A stretch of DNA of 64,000 nucleotides from JAHQVI01 sp963727575 (GCA_963727575.1 CAVSIA010000028.1:1-64000), one strand, 5' to 3'; shown: positions 1 through 14,014, numbered from the stretch's first letter. Numbers and translations are program-made. Notes: a model not told the origin generated them from the sequence alone.

Positions 1-39
1 ATTCAGCTAACCGGTACTAACGGACGAACGCTTGGCCAC
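1..39 (+). rRNA. rrl: 23S rRNA, 3' end (partial)
   Basis: The first bases contain GCTAACCGGTACTAA, the conserved block just before the 3' end of bacterial 23S rRNA. By comparison with the E. coli end the mature RNA should stop roughly 20 bases after this block, so the end at 39 is approximate. The rest of the gene lies outside the window. A 5S gene follows about 115 bases downstream on the same strand, so 23S and 5S form one transcription unit here. Confidence 0.85.
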
Positions 40-156
40 ATTTATCCAACGCTCTTGGATTCATGTCGCCGCTACGAGCTGGAAATATGCTCGATGTCGC
101 TCTTTGCAAAAACCATGTCGCCGCTGCGGGGCCTCACTGTCGGCCCCCAGCGGTGC

Positions 157-267
157 TTTCCGGTGACCATATCTGAAAGGTCACACCCGTTCCCATTCCG
201 AACACGGTAGTTAAGCTTTCAGAGCCGATGGTAGTACCAAAAGTGCGAGAGTAGGTATCGCCGGATT
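157..267 (+). rRNA. rrf: 5S rRNA
   Basis: The stretch carries the 5S landmarks in order: a GGTGACCATA start, the CACACCCGTTCCCATTCCGA loop region, CACGGTAGTTAAG, and a closing GAGAGTAGGTATCGCC. The TCCGG near the 5' end can pair with CCGGA near the 3' end to make the terminal helix. The boundaries are set by this helix and may be off by a few bases. It follows the 23S end and is followed immediately by a strong terminator. Confidence 0.92.
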
Positions 268-272
268 TTTCT

Positions 273-318
273 ACAACAAACCCCGACGGATCCAAGTGAT
301 CCGCCGGGGTTTTTGTTG
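273..318 (+). terminator. Rho-independent terminator of the rRNA operon
   Basis: CAACAAACCCCGACGGATC pairs with GATCCGCCGGGGTTTTTGTTG across a five-base loop, with one mismatch and a small bulge, and the descending arm contains a run of five T. It sits directly behind the 5S gene and is the expected end of the rRNA transcript. Because the stem is flanked by A and T runs it could act in both directions. Confidence 0.85.
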
Positions 319-500
319 CTCCCCTGGTCCAAACCGGTGACGGATCCTCACTGCTGATGAATTCGGCCGTCTCCGGCCAAGCTGTTCCAATCGCGGCGTC
401 TCGTTGCCTTGTTGCCGGCCCAGAACCGTGACATTCGCTCGAGCAATCGTCCTTATAAGTCAGGCAGCCAGGGCACGCGGAACCAGCGAGGCACAATCTG

Positions 501-2559
<2,059 letters not shown>

Positions 2560-2709
2560 CCCCTTGCGAAGCCAGTTCATCGCCGGTCGAGACTCGTTCT
2601 CGTGCGCGAAGATGCCGGTTTGTATCGCAGCGCATCCGCCCATTCGCTACAATAGCGGCCACTTGCCCTCGGACGCTTCGAGACTCCATCTTCGCCAAGG
2701 AGGCGTGCC

Positions 2710-3198
2710 GTGTTTGAACGTGAATTGACGCTCTACGTGTTCAATCGCAATTACTTGCGATTGCTGGCGGCAGACATCGACGAATCGCTGATGAACGTTG
2801 CGCCGTTTCCCGGCGCCAATCCGCCGGTGTGGATCCTGGGCCACCTGGCCATTTCCACCGACTATGCGGCGCACATCCTCGGGCAGCGGCGGGAATGCCC
2901 CAAGCAGTGGCACGTGCTGTTTGGCCCGGGCACCAATTCCGGAGCGCTCGAGGGACCGCTTCCCAGCAAAGCCGAACTGGTTGAGGCGTTCGAAAATGGC
3001 TGCCGCCGGGTGATCGAGGCCATGCCCGACGCCAAGCCTGAGGTGCTCGACGCGCCGCACGCGATCGAACTGCTCAAGACCACGGTGCTCAAGACCAACG
3101 GCGACGTGCTGGCCCACCTGATGACCACGCACGAGTCGTTTCACCTGGCGCAACTCTCGGCATGCCGCCGCAAAGCCGGCAAGGGTCCGGTCATTTGA
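2710..3198 (+). CDS. DinB-like four-helix protein
   Basis: The 162-residue frame is intact. It starts at GTG, seven bases after a strong AAGGAGG ribosome binding site, which decides the start. The fold signature is that of the DinB/YfiT-like superfamily: an N-terminal helix, then VWILGHLAIS (the GHL/His position of helix 2) and a late THESFHLAQLS that supplies the second and third His of the usual metal triad. These enzymes include thiol-dependent transferases and hydrolases, but family membership does not reveal a substrate. It stands alone, 150 bases downstream of the subtilase, and is one of the few unbroken frames in this half of the window. Confidence 0.75.
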   Translation: MFERELTLYVFNRNYLRLLAADIDESLMNVAPFPGANPPVWILGHLAISTDYAAHILGQRRECPKQWHVLFGPGTNSGALEGPLPSKAELVEAFENGCRRVIEAMPDAKPEVLDAPHAIELLKTTVLKTNGDVLAHLMTTHESFHLAQLSACRRKAGKGPVI

Positions 3199-3333
3199 GC
3201 AACGTGGCTCCGTCGGTGCAGACCGCCGGCAACTGGTAGCAAACGATTGGCGCGCACTGGCAACGCACCGGCATCCCAATCGGCAACGATAACCCCGCTA
3301 CCACATGGTGGTGTATCCGGCGGGCGCCGCGCG

Positions 3334-4704
<1,371 letters not shown>

Positions 4705-5340
4705 GAATCTCCTACATCACTTTCCGCGCCGGCAGGCGATGCCGCCAGCGCACACAAATAGAGCCACCGCCGCGTGCGGCTGGGGCCCGGCGCACAACCG
4801 TGTGCGCCTAGGTGAGCAGCCAATCGAACCCGCAACGCGGAGCATGTTTCGGCCGCCACGGAATTCTCTCGCACTCCGAGGCGGAAGCGGTCGGCGGCAT
4901 GGTGGATAAGAACGTCTCGTCTACCACTAAAGTGTGACGAGACCAATCGCACCGCTTGAGCCTCGAGCGTTCTGGCGACCGGCAGTTTGCGGTCCGGCTG
5001 GAAGCTGGCTCAAAAAGCAATTAAAACGACCGGCAAATGCAAATGGCCATCGAAGGCCGGCCGCCCTCGCTACATCTTTACACCACCACTGTAGCACGCC
5101 GCCCGGCGCAGCGGCAATGGCAACCGCTGCGACCGGCCTAACGGACGTCGAAATGGCCGGCGACCGACACAATCCTCTCGTCGAAAACCGGTCCGACTCG
5201 TTGCGACCAAATCGCAACACCACCTGGTTCCGATGACGTGGCAGCTAGCAGTCGTTGGTATAAAAGAACCGTCCACCCGCCGCGCGCCAACGCCATTCCG
5301 CGCCCCGCACGACTCCCACTCCGCCTCCAGAGACCGACCA
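4705..5340. other. intergenic region with two hairpins and no gene seen
   Basis: This stretch separates the divergent helicase and BNR genes, so it should hold promoters for both. Two structures are visible. At 4789-4808 an 8-bp perfect stem (GGCGCACA/TGTGCGCC) has a four-base loop. At 4914-4943 GTCTCGTC pairs with GACGAGAC around a loop that can itself form CACT/AGTG. The minus strand here carries tRNA-like fragments (TTTAGTGGTAGA and GCGGGTTCGATT) but no closing acceptor stem. No convincing open reading frame was found. Confidence 0.5.
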
Positions 5341-6783
5341 TGAAGCCAGACCATCGCAACGAACGCCACCTCGCCGCCGCGTCTCCGCTTCATTCGGCCA
5401 TCCTCGCCGCGCTGGCCTCGCACAGCGTCAGTTGGGCCGACGAAGCTTTCACTCTCGAGCAGGACACCGGCTACCGCGGCATCTGGTACTACAATCAAAA
5501 AGCTCGACAACGAGTACGCCTACAAGTATTCCGGCGGCATGGCCACCTATCCGCAGCAGCACATGCCGATCGCCGTCTACGCACCGGCGGTGAACAAGAC
5601 GTTCTTCGTCTATGGCGGCACCACGCCAGACAACAAGACGTTGCTGCACATGGTTTCGTACTTCGATCACAAAACCAACACCGTGCCGCGCCCACGCATC
5701 CTGCTCGACAAGAAGACCACCGACGCCCACGACAATCCCACGCTCAATATCGACGCGGACGGCTACCTTTGGATCTTCTCCAACTCGCACGGCACCTCGC
5801 GTCCCTCGTACATCCACCGCAGTGCCGAGCCGTATTCCATCGACGCCTTCGTGCCGGTCAAGACGACCAACTTCTCCTACGGTCAGCCGTGGATTGCTGG
5901 CAGACGGACGGTTTTTCTTTCTGCACACGAAGTACAACCACGCCGGCCGCCGGGCAGGGGGCTGTTCTGGATGACCAGCCGCGACGGCGAGCAATTGGAG
6001 CGAACCCGCTCCGCTGGCCCACATCGCCAAGGGGCACTACCAGGTGAGCTACTGTGCCGGCCAATCGCGTGGCCACGGCGTTCAACTACCATCCGCCGAA
6101 GGGCGGACTCAACGCCCGCACGAACCTCTACTACCTGGAAACCACCGACGGCGGAAACGACCTGGCACAACGCCGCGGGCGGTACCGTCACCACGCCGAT
6201 CCTGAGGAAGTCCAAAACCCGGCGCTGGTTCACGACTACGAAAGCGAGGGCTTGCTGGTCTATCTCAAGCAAGTGCAGTTCGACGCGGAGGGGCATCCGG
6301 TGATCGTGTTTCTCACTAGCGGCGGTTGGGCGCCGGGCCCCGCAAACGGCCCTCACACCTGGCGATTGGCCAATGGAACGGCGAAGCGTGGCGAACTAGC
6401 GACATCACCACCTCGGACCACAACTACGACTTCGGTCCGCTGTATCTCGACGATCCGACCGCGTGGCAACTCATCGCCCCACCGATCCGGGACCGCAGCC
6501 CTATGGCACCGGCGGGCAATGGTCGTCTGGAGCAGTCGCGATGCTGGCCAGACCTGGCAGCGAGCCAAGACCCTCACGCACGACGAACAAGTACAACCAC
6601 ACTTATGTCCGCCGGCCGCTCGATTTCCACCCCGATTTCGCCGCCCTGTGGGCATCGGGCGACGCCCGGCAACCCTCGGAGTCGCACCTGTATTTCACCG
6701 ATCGCGACGCCACCCACGCATGGCGGTCTGCCCGATGGAAATGGAGGGCGGCGAAGTCGAAACCGGGCGAATCGGTTTGGTGA
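5341..6783 (+). CDS. secreted BNR_4-type beta-propeller protein, frame broken by indels
   Basis: Pieced together across frames this is a protein of about 480 residues. The N-terminus (MKPDHRN...) has a hydrophobic stretch ending SVSWADEA, a likely signal peptide cut after VSWA. The mature part begins TGYRGIWYYNQ and continues with KYSGGMATYPQQH, FVYGGTTPDN, DNPTLNIDADGYLWIFSNSHG, HDYESEGLLVYLKQVQFD, PVIVFLTSGG and the terminal ESHLYFTDRD. These repeats match the BNR_4 (neuraminidase-like repeat) family, common in planctomycete polysaccharide-use loci. The family often lacks sialidase catalytic residues, so an enzymatic role is not claimed. At least seven frame changes are needed between 5500 and 6600. 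A Gfo/Idh/MocA gene follows on the same strand. Confidence 0.7.
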
Positions 6784-6888
6784 CGAGGTCGCCGCACGCA
6801 AGCCGCTGGCCCTGGTGTCTGCGCCAGCGACGGCATTTTAGAATCTCGGTTTCGCACATCGTTCGCTTCGCCGACGAGGAGAGCACTT

Positions 6889-7991
6889 TTGAGTAAATCG
6901 CGTGGATTCGGCTTTGGGATTATCGGTTGCGGCATGATTGCCAACTTTCACGCCAAGGCCATCGGCGACATTCGCGGCGCGAACGTTGTAGCCTGCTACG
7001 ACACGTTTCCGGCGGCCGCCGATCGTTTCGCCGCAGGCGCAGGGCTGCCGCGGCTATCACGATCTGAAGGCCATGCTGGCCGATCCGGACGTGGACGTGG
7101 TGACGATCGGCACGCCGAGCGGCGCCCACATGGAGCCGGCCGTGGCGGCCGCCCGAGCTGGCAAGCACGTGATCGTCGAAAAGCCGCTGGAAATCACGCT
7201 CTCGCGTTGCGACAAGATCATTCGCGAATGCGAAAAGGCCGGCGTCAAGCTTTCGGCCATCTTTCCCTCGCGGTTTCACCGTTCGAGCGTCGAACTGAAG
7301 AAGGCCGTCGACGCCGGCCGCTTCGGCAAGCTCACCCTCGGCGAAGCCTACGTGAAGTGGTATCGCACGCAGGCCTACTACGACAGCGGCGCCTGGCGCG
7401 GCACGTGGGAACTCGACGGCGGCGGCGCGCTGATGAACCAGGCCATCCACTCGGTCGACATCCTCACCTGGCTGATGGGCCCGGTCGTGGAAATCACGGC
7501 TCACTCGGCGCTGTTGGCGCACAAGCGCATCGCCGTGGAAGACACGGTCGTGGCCACCCTCAAGTTCAAAAACGGCGCGCTGGGCGTGCTCGAAGCCAGC
7601 ACGGCCTGCTATCCGGGCTATCTGAAGCGCATCGAAGTGCACGGCTCCGAAGGCAGCGCGGCGATGGAGGAGGAGGACGTCGTCGCCTGGGACTTCGCCA
7701 AGAAAGGCCGCGGCGACGCGGCCATCCACCAGCGCATGGCCGACAGCATCAGCACGGCCGGCGGCGCCAGCGATCCGGCCGCCATCGGCCATCACGGCCA
7801 CACGGCCCAGTTCCGCGACGTGCTGGAGGCGATCAAGGACAACCGCACCGCCGGCGGTCGACGGCCACGAAGGCCGCCGCTCGGTCGAGATCATCCTCGG
7901 CGTCTACAAAGCCGCCGAAACCGGCAAGACCATCAAGCTTCCCCTCAAAAGCGACCCCGTGCTGGCGGCGCGGAAGAACAAGAAGAAGTAG
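6889..7991 (+). CDS. Gfo/Idh/MocA family NAD(P)-dependent oxidoreductase, two frameshifts
   Basis: The protein opens with a Rossmann fold, FGIIGCGMIANFHAKAI, followed by TIGTPSGAHMEPAVAAARAGKHVIVEKPLE. The latter holds the EKP motif whose Lys acts in catalysis. The second domain includes GALMNQAIHSVDILTWLMGP, the usual substrate-side His/Asp motif. Frame changes near 7040 and 7855 are required, and the third frame ends in a Lys-rich tail at 7991. The start is TTG at 6889 behind a GAGGAGAG ribosome binding site. Total length near 365 residues is normal. Members oxidise or reduce sugars and inositols, and planctomycetes carry many of them. The upstream BNR gene suggests carbohydrate use, but the substrate is unknown. 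Confidence 0.85.
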
Positions 7992-8072
7992 CCAGGTGTC
8001 TGCCGCAGTCGCCGCGTCTCGCTCAGCGTTTGTCGCCGACCGAAGTAGATCAAGTTTGTGCCAACGTAGTAG

Positions 8073-10264
8073 TTAACGTTGCCTGTTTCCTCGTGCCGCT
8101 TTGCTGCTAGCTGGCGTTGGCTTGTCGGAGATGAAGATGCGATCGCCGGGCAGAACCTGGTAGTTGGTGGCCGTAGCAGCGCCCGCGAGCGATCTCCTGC
8201 CAATCGACCGGCAGAATGACGTCAGTGCGCGGATGCCGCCCGGTGCCGGACGCGCAATCCAGATCTCCTTATCGTTCGAGACCGGATCTCAATCCGTTCA
8301 ACCTGTGAGATTGCGTCCAAGCACGGTCTCATTGCCGGTAATGGGCAGGCGGTGAACATGTCGCCATGCTCGACTGTCTTGCGTGATGACGTAGTACACC
8401 TTGCTGTTGTACGGTTGCATACGCGACAGCAACTTCGGACTGTCAAGCGAGTCGGAGAGATGTTCTTCGATCTTCTCCTTCGCCTCCCCAGCGTCAGACC
8501 GGCCACCGGCACTTGACCGTAGGTGCCCAGATTGACCGTGCCATCCGGCGCCACCAAGTGCTCGCCGGTGATCGGCTGCATCGCAACAACTGCACGAGCG
8601 TTACTGAAGCAACGCTACCGGAATATGTCGGTTCCAGCACTTTGCAAACGGCCTTCTCCACCTCGTCACTCGTCAGCCCGCCACTTGGACTTTGCCGTAG
8701 CGCGGCCCCAGGTCGATACGTCCCAGGGGATCGACAAAGAAGCCCCTGGCTGCCAGGTTCGCTTCCGGCGGTTCGGCAATAATCTGCAATTCGTCGCCCG
8801 ACCGGATGTGGTAGGGGGCCTTGGGCGCGACACGCAGCGCCTCAATGAACAAGATATCGGGCGGCTCGATCGTATACGGGCAACTTCACCATACGATGCT
8901 CGGTGGGCGCCTGCGCAATCACGTCGGTGGTGCAGCGCCGGCATGCGCTCGCCGAGATTGAGCGACGCGTTTTCGATTCCTCCGGCTTCGGCGGCGTCTG
9001 CACCCAGGGATATACAGCGGCTCCGTCGAAGTCTTGTCGGTAGTCACAGGATCGTCGGATACGGTCGCTGAACGACTTGTCACGCGGATGCCACCGGCGC
9101 CGTACTGTCGCGTATGTTCGGAACTCAGCGACGAAGCCTCCGCATCGGCAACCGTGTACCTCGATTTCGCGTGGACACTACGCCCGCCAGCACCAGGCCC
9201 CACGCCAGCGACGCCAAGACCGCGCCGACCGCCGCACAGCTCAGGCCGTACCAGCGGCCGTGGCACAACGTCCGACGTTCTCCATCCCCAGCACGTTACG
9301 AATTCGTTCAAGCAACGCCATTTTGGAACCTCCTATTCCCGCGCTCCAGGCCGGCTCGAATCGTCGAGCCGAGCATGATGCGCCAACGTAGGACAAGGCC
9401 TTTGCATACGGCACGGGATTGCCCAGCGCCGCTACGGCCGCTTCGTCGCAGCACATCTCGCGCTCCGCGCGAATCCGCCGCGAACACCACCACACCGACC
9501 GGATGAAAGAACAACAGCGCCTCGACTCACGCGCTGCAAGAAGTTGACCACCAAATCCCAACGCCGCAGGTGCGCCAACTCGTGGGCGATCACTGCCTCG
9601 AGCAAATCACCGCTCAAGCCCGTCACCCAGCCGGCCGGCAACAACACGATCGGCCGCACGCAAGCCGACCGCCACGGCTTGCGAAAGCCCGTCGACCACG
9701 CGCACCACCGGCTGCGTACGAAAGCCCAAGCGGCCCGCCAGTTGCTCGCACGCACCGCTGCAACTCTTCCGGCAACGGCGTGCCGCGACGCACCAACCGC
9801 CAGATACGAACAGCCCCAACGCCCAGCCGCAGGCCGCACCAAACGACACCCGCCAGCCACACCGTTAGCAGTCCACGCTGATGGGCGATAAGCCAGCCAA
9901 CTGACACCCAGCTGCCGAGGTCTCGCCCGCTCCACGCCTCGCCAGATGCGACCACAACGGTCGTGCAGACGCGAGCTCTTGCATGATCACCGTCGCGCCA
10001 CGCCGTCGATCGCAACGATACCGCCACTGGGCCGTCCGACTGATCTCGATCTCCGTTCTGCTGCCGACAGCGACAACCATGGTCGCCAAGGGCAAGCCGC
10101 CAACACGGCCAACGTCGCGCAATAGATCGCGTATCGCGTGGTCGCGCTTGTCGAGGCCGCACGATCCACAACAAGCACGTCGCAGCGGCCCACACCGCGG
10201 CCCCCTGCCACAGGAAGTGCATCAGCGACTGCACGACCACGCTCGCATCGAGCGATAGACCCAT
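8073..10264 (-). CDS. BlaR1-type M56 metallopeptidase fused to polysaccharide-export (SLBB-like) domains, frame broken by many indels
   Basis: The N-terminal part (10264 to about 9260) starts MGLSLDASVVVQSLMHFLWQ. It has membrane segments and the zinc motif VIAHELAHLRRWD near 9600, typical of BlaR1/MecR1 M56 peptidases. After LLERIRNVLGM comes a further membrane helix in which LAWGLVLAGVV can be read. From about 8930 the reading changes to APTEHRMVKLPVYTIEPPDI, then PYHIRSGDELQI, VDPLGRIDLGPRYGKVQVAG, PDGTVNLGTYGQVPVAG, KVYYVITQ, LPITGNETVL, IWIARPAPGG and NYQVLPGDRIFIS. This is the planctomycete polysaccharide biosynthesis/export family. The stop (TAA, minus strand) is at 8073. More than ten frame changes are needed, so a hidden stop between the two parts cannot be excluded. 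The blaI-like gene lies just upstream. Confidence 0.65.
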
Positions 10265-10276
10265 GCGTGTCCATGG

Positions 10277-10679
10277 CTAGTCCTCCGATGCGTGTTGTTG
10301 TTCGTATTGCGGCAATTGCCTCGCGAATCGCCGCCAGTTCGTCGGCCGAGGGATTGGCCTCTTCCAGCAGATGCGCCACCATCAGTTCGGCCGAGCCCTC
10401 GAACGCGCGGCCCAACAGGTCGCCCAACATACGGCGCATGGTTCGCTGCTGTCCGGCCTTGGGAGCATATACAAACGCCCGGCCCGCGGGCTTCCGCGTC
10501 ACCAGCCCCTTGTCGGCCATCACGTTCAGCAGGCTCATCACCGACGTGTACGCTCGCGGCCGCTCGCTCGATTGAGCACTTCCATCACTTCGCGCACCGA
10601 CAGCGGGCTGCGCTCCCAGAGGATTCGCAGCACTTCCAGTTCGCCGGGCGTCGGGTGTTCGTGTTTGGGCCGCGGCATC
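10277..10679 (-). CDS. BlaI/MecI-family transcriptional repressor, frameshifted
   Basis: The protein opens MPRPKHEHPTPGELEVLRILW, the standard start of the BlaI winged helix. It continues with PLSVREVMEVLN and, after a frame change near 10545, with MSLLNVMADKGLVTRKPAGRAFVYAP. The C-terminal dimerisation segment includes LLGRAFEGSAELMVAHLLEE. A last frame change near 10310 gives IRQYEQQHASED and a TAG at 10277, a normal BlaI ending. An upstream in-frame ATG at 10711 is an alternative start. The stop lies 12 bases before the ATG of the M56 peptidase, so the two form the classic repressor-sensor operon in which the membrane peptidase triggers cleavage of the repressor. The inducing signal is unknown. 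Confidence 0.85.
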
Positions 10680-10940
10680 GTGCGGTCTCGCTGTGATCGG
10701 CGAACGGTCATTGTCACGACGGCGGCCACTCTACGGATTAAGCCGTAGTGCGTCAACGGCAAAAACCGTAGATCGGTCTGGCCGTGCTCGACATCGCCCG
10801 GCGAAGCAACCGCTCTTGGCCGATTTTTTCGCCCGTGGCACAATGTCGCGCTCGTGACTCGAGCCATGCCTTGATCCACTTCCCGCACGATGAGTCTGGC
10901 ACCGCCGGCCTGTCTGACACCTTGAAACACATTCTGGACT

Positions 10941-11839
10941 ATGCTGGTTTACCTGTTCGTGCGGTTGGCGGTGTGCGTCGTGCAGGCCATGCCGCTATCC
11001 ACCTGCGCTACTTTGGCGCGGCGACTGGCCTATTGTGGCTGCCGACGTGCTGAAGATTCGCCGCCGACGTGGTGGACGACAACCTGCAGCACGCCTTTCC
11101 CGAAATGTCGTCCGACGAGCGCCGCTTGCTCGCCCGGCGGATGTGGGAGCATTTGATCCTGATGGGCATCGAGATCGTGCAAGCCCCTCGCAAGATTCAC
11201 GACACCAACTGGCGCGACTACGTGCGACTGGTCGACCCCGACGTGATAATCCGCGCCTGTTTCGACGACCGGCCGGTGGTGATCATCTCGGGCCACTACG
11301 GCAACTTCGAGCTCTCGGGATACATACTCGCGCTGCTCGGTTTTCCCTCGTTTACGGTTGCCCGGCCGCTGGACAACCCGTATCTCGATCGGTTCATCAA
11401 CGATTTTCGCGGGCGCACCGGGCAGTACATCCTGTCGAAGAAAGGGAGTTCGAGCGAAATCGACCAGGTCATGGCCTCCGGCGGCACGTTGGCACTGTTG
11501 GGCGATCAGTATGCGGGCCGCAAGGGATGCTGGGTCGACTTCTTCGGGCGTCCGGCCTCCAGCCACAAGGCCGTGGCGCTATTCTCCTTGAGCGGCAATG
11601 CACCGGCCTTGTTTGCGTATGCACGGCGCGAAGGCAAGCCATTGCACCAGGTGCTGGGCGCCGACGGCATCATCGATCCGCTAACCATGCCGCGGGAGAT
11701 GCGAACCGTGCCGGCCGTGACCCGCTGGTATACCGAGCGGCTGGAGCATACGATTCGTCAGGCGCCCGAGCAGTACTGGTGGCTGCACCGCCGTTGGCGC
11801 GAGGCAAAACCGCGCAAGAAACATCGTCAGGCGGCCTGA
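10941..11839 (+). CDS. LpxL/HtrB-family lysophospholipid acyltransferase, one frameshift
   Basis: After a short hydrophobic N-terminus (MLVYLFVRLAVCVVQAM) a frame change near 11055 leads into VDDNLQHAFPEMSSDERR, the usual LpxL opening. The catalytic H-x4-E motif is SGHYGNFE at about 11290. Further family landmarks are TVARPLDNPYLDRFI, LALLGDQYAGRKGCWVDFFGRPAS and the C-terminal YWWLHRRWR. Members transfer a fatty acyl chain onto lipid A precursors or related lipids at the inner membrane. This fits the Gram-negative-type envelope of planctomycetes. A Rieske protein starts 23 bases downstream, probably in the same transcript. Confidence 0.85.
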
Positions 11840-11862
11840 ACCCACGGCTCCAGCTCACGATC

Positions 11863-12171
11863 ATGTCCGAGTGGATACGCATCGCCCGAGTCGACGAGTG
11901 CCCGCCTGGCTCGGCCATCGAGCGCGTGGCGGCCGAGCAGGTGGTGGCGCTATTCAACGTCGAGGGCAATTTCCATGCACTGGACGGCGTTTGCCCCCAC
12001 CAGGGCGGCCCATTGGGGCAAGGCGCAATGTGCGGCGCCGTGGTCACGTGTCCCTGGCACGGTTGGCAGTTCAACGTCGAGACGGGTCAACACGAGCTGA
12101 ATCCGCGCATCACGCAGCCGCGGCACGAGGTGCGTGTCGAAGGCGATTGGATCCTGGTACACTTGGGCTGA
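11863..12171 (+). CDS. Rieske [2Fe-2S] ferredoxin
   Basis: The intact frame of 102 residues begins at ATG 11863, 23 bases after the acyltransferase stop. Both cluster-binding boxes are present: CPHQGGPL around residue 45 and CPWHGWQF around residue 64. This is the C-x-H ... C-x2-H arrangement of small NirD/BphF-like Rieske ferredoxins. The small size and lack of a membrane anchor point to a soluble electron carrier. Its partner oxidoreductase is not visible nearby, so it may serve an enzyme elsewhere. Confidence 0.9.
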   Translation: MSEWIRIARVDECPPGSAIERVAAEQVVALFNVEGNFHALDGVCPHQGGPLGQGAMCGAVVTCPWHGWQFNVETGQHELNPRITQPRHEVRVEGDWILVHLG

Positions 12172-12212
12172 CACATTCGCGTAGTCTGGCAACTCGCAGC
12201 GAGTCGCGTGCC

Positions 12213-13163
12213 TTGATCGAATATCGCCCGTTTCGCAACTTCGACTCACCGCAAATCGCCGATATCTGGCGGTTGCAGGGTCCTCAGCGCGGCTTGATGC
12301 AGCCGATGTCGACGACCGTGCTCGAGCGTTTCGTTTTTTCCAGGCCCTACTTCGACCCAAACGGCCTGATCGTGGCGACCGACGCCGAGCGCGTGGTGGG
12401 CTTTGCGCACGCCGGCTTCGGTCCGAACGAGGACGAGAGTTCGCTCTCGACCGAGCAAGGCATCACTTGCCTGGTGATGCTGCGTCCCGAGGCCGATCGC
12501 GCCGTGGCAGGCGAACTGTTGGCCCGCGCGGAATCCTATCTGAGCAGCAAGGGATCCGTTCGCATCTTCGGCGGCGCGTGCTATCCCTTGCTCGCCGTTC
12601 TACTACGGGTTGTACGGCGGCAGCGAGCAATCGGGCATTTTGGACAGCGATCCCAAACTGCAAGCCGTGTTCGCGGACGCCGGCTATCGAGAGTTCCAAC
12701 GTTCGATCATCATGCGCCGCGACCTGGCTCAATTTCGGCCGACTATCGACCGCCAGCAGATGCAGATTCGCCGCAATAACACTGCTGGAAATCGTGGCGG
12801 ATCCATCGCCGAATAGTTGGTGGGAAGCCTGCCTGTTCGAGCCGCTGGAGCGCACCGATGTGCTACCTGGCGCCGCGCCGAGGCGGCGCCCCGGCGGCCC
12901 GCGCCTATTTTTGGAACATGGAAACCATGGTCGGCACGTGGGGCGTGCGGGCCGTGGGCATCGCCGATTTGGAAGTTTCCGCCGAGCATCAGCGGCAGGG
13001 ACTGGCGCGATTCCTGCTGGGCGAGGCTTTTCGCTACTTGCACAGCCAAGGATTCTCCGCCGCCGAAGTGCACGTGCCCCAGGAGAACGAACCGGCGCTG
13101 GCCGTCTTTCGCAGCCTGGGTTTTGACGCGGTCGACCAGGCGGTCAACTACGAGAAGGCCTGA
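12213..13163 (+). CDS. GNAT-family N-acetyltransferase, tandem-domain size, several frameshifts
   Basis: Reading across frames gives about 315 residues. The first half has LIEYRPFRNFDSPQIADIW, IVATDAERVVGFAHAGFG and CLVMLRPEADRAVAGELL. The second half has VGIADLEVSAEHQRQGLARFLLGEAF, in which HQRQGLA is the acetyl-CoA pyrophosphate loop, and ends with NEPALAVFRSLGFDAVDQAV, the usual GNAT terminal strand. Two GNAT units in one chain are suggested by length and by the repeated layout. The start at TTG 12213 is a guess, because no ATG fits. Frame changes fall near 12590, 12780 and 12850. The substrate is unknown. Confidence 0.7.
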
Positions 13164-13209
13164 CCGAGCCTGGCCGAGTCAGCCAGTTGCCGACTGGTAT
13201 CGGTCTCGA

Positions 13210-14014
13210 TTAGCGGCGGGCCGACTGCTGCAGCAACCAGACGTGGTCCATGAGCTGCCGCTCGACTTGGCCGGAGGTGGCCGTTAGCACGCGTGATGAC
13301 AGCGGGCCCACTTCGGCCGGTGTCGGTCAGCGCCTGCAAATAACCTTGCAGCAATTGACGGCGCTGGGGCGTACTCTCTAACAGAAAGTGTACCCAGGCC
13401 CAGCTCTCGGCATAGTCGGCCTGCGTCAGCTCTCCGCCGTCGACGATTTGCTCCAGACGCAGCAGATTGGGCCGCCGTCCCTGATCGAACGCGGCGGCCA
13501 GCTCTTCCACGTGCGGCTGGTTGACGCCGTTCATGCCGCGGGCAACTTCGAAGTATTCGGCCAATCCTTCATCCAACCACAACGGCAACCGCGGCACCAC
13601 CGCGTGCAGATAGCCGTGCGCCACCTCGTGTCGCAAGTCCTCGGCCACCCGATCGCCCCAATAGGCGTATACCGTCAGCCGCGTGTCGGTCTCGACGAAG
13701 AAGGCCCGCCGCTGCGGCAAATTCGGAAAGTAGACGCGCATGTACGCGTTGAGTTCTTCGGCCGAGGGAAACAAATAGACGTGGATCGGTTCGTCCGACA
13801 CCGCCAAACCTAGCGTGTTGCTCAATCGAGATCGCTGCAGTTGCAGTTCGTCCAACAGCCGATGATGCTTGGGCAACGGCGTGTCCGAATGGACTACAAG
13901 CTGGTCGAGAACCAGGCTGTTGCGCTGGGGCAGGGCGGGGGCCGTCCGAAAGGGCGCGCAACCGGGCGTCAGGCAGCCGATCACCAGCAGCATCAGCCAG
14001 ATACGGGCGGTCAT
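13210..14014 (-). CDS. lipoprotein gluzincin metallopeptidase (DUF1570/peptidase_MA-like), one frameshift
   Basis: The N-terminus is a lipoprotein signal: MTARIWLMLLVIGCLTPGC with a lipobox-like LTPGC. The body contains VYLFPSAEELNAYM, then LRHEVAHGYLHAV with the zinc motif HEVAH, and 20 residues later LDEGLAEYFE. That Glu can serve as third zinc ligand. This pattern fits the planctomycete DUF1570/peptidase_MA-like group. A frame change near 13310 replaces a long out-of-frame tail with SSRVLTATSGQVERQLMDHV and a TAA at 13210, close to the family's usual ending. It would act at the envelope. The substrate is unknown. Confidence 0.75.

Noticed and set aside
4801..4960. Possible tRNA on the minus strand
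   Set aside because: D-arm-like and T-arm-like pieces are present, but the anticodon stem does not close, no acceptor stem pairs, and the spacing is too long. It is kept only as a hairpin observation.
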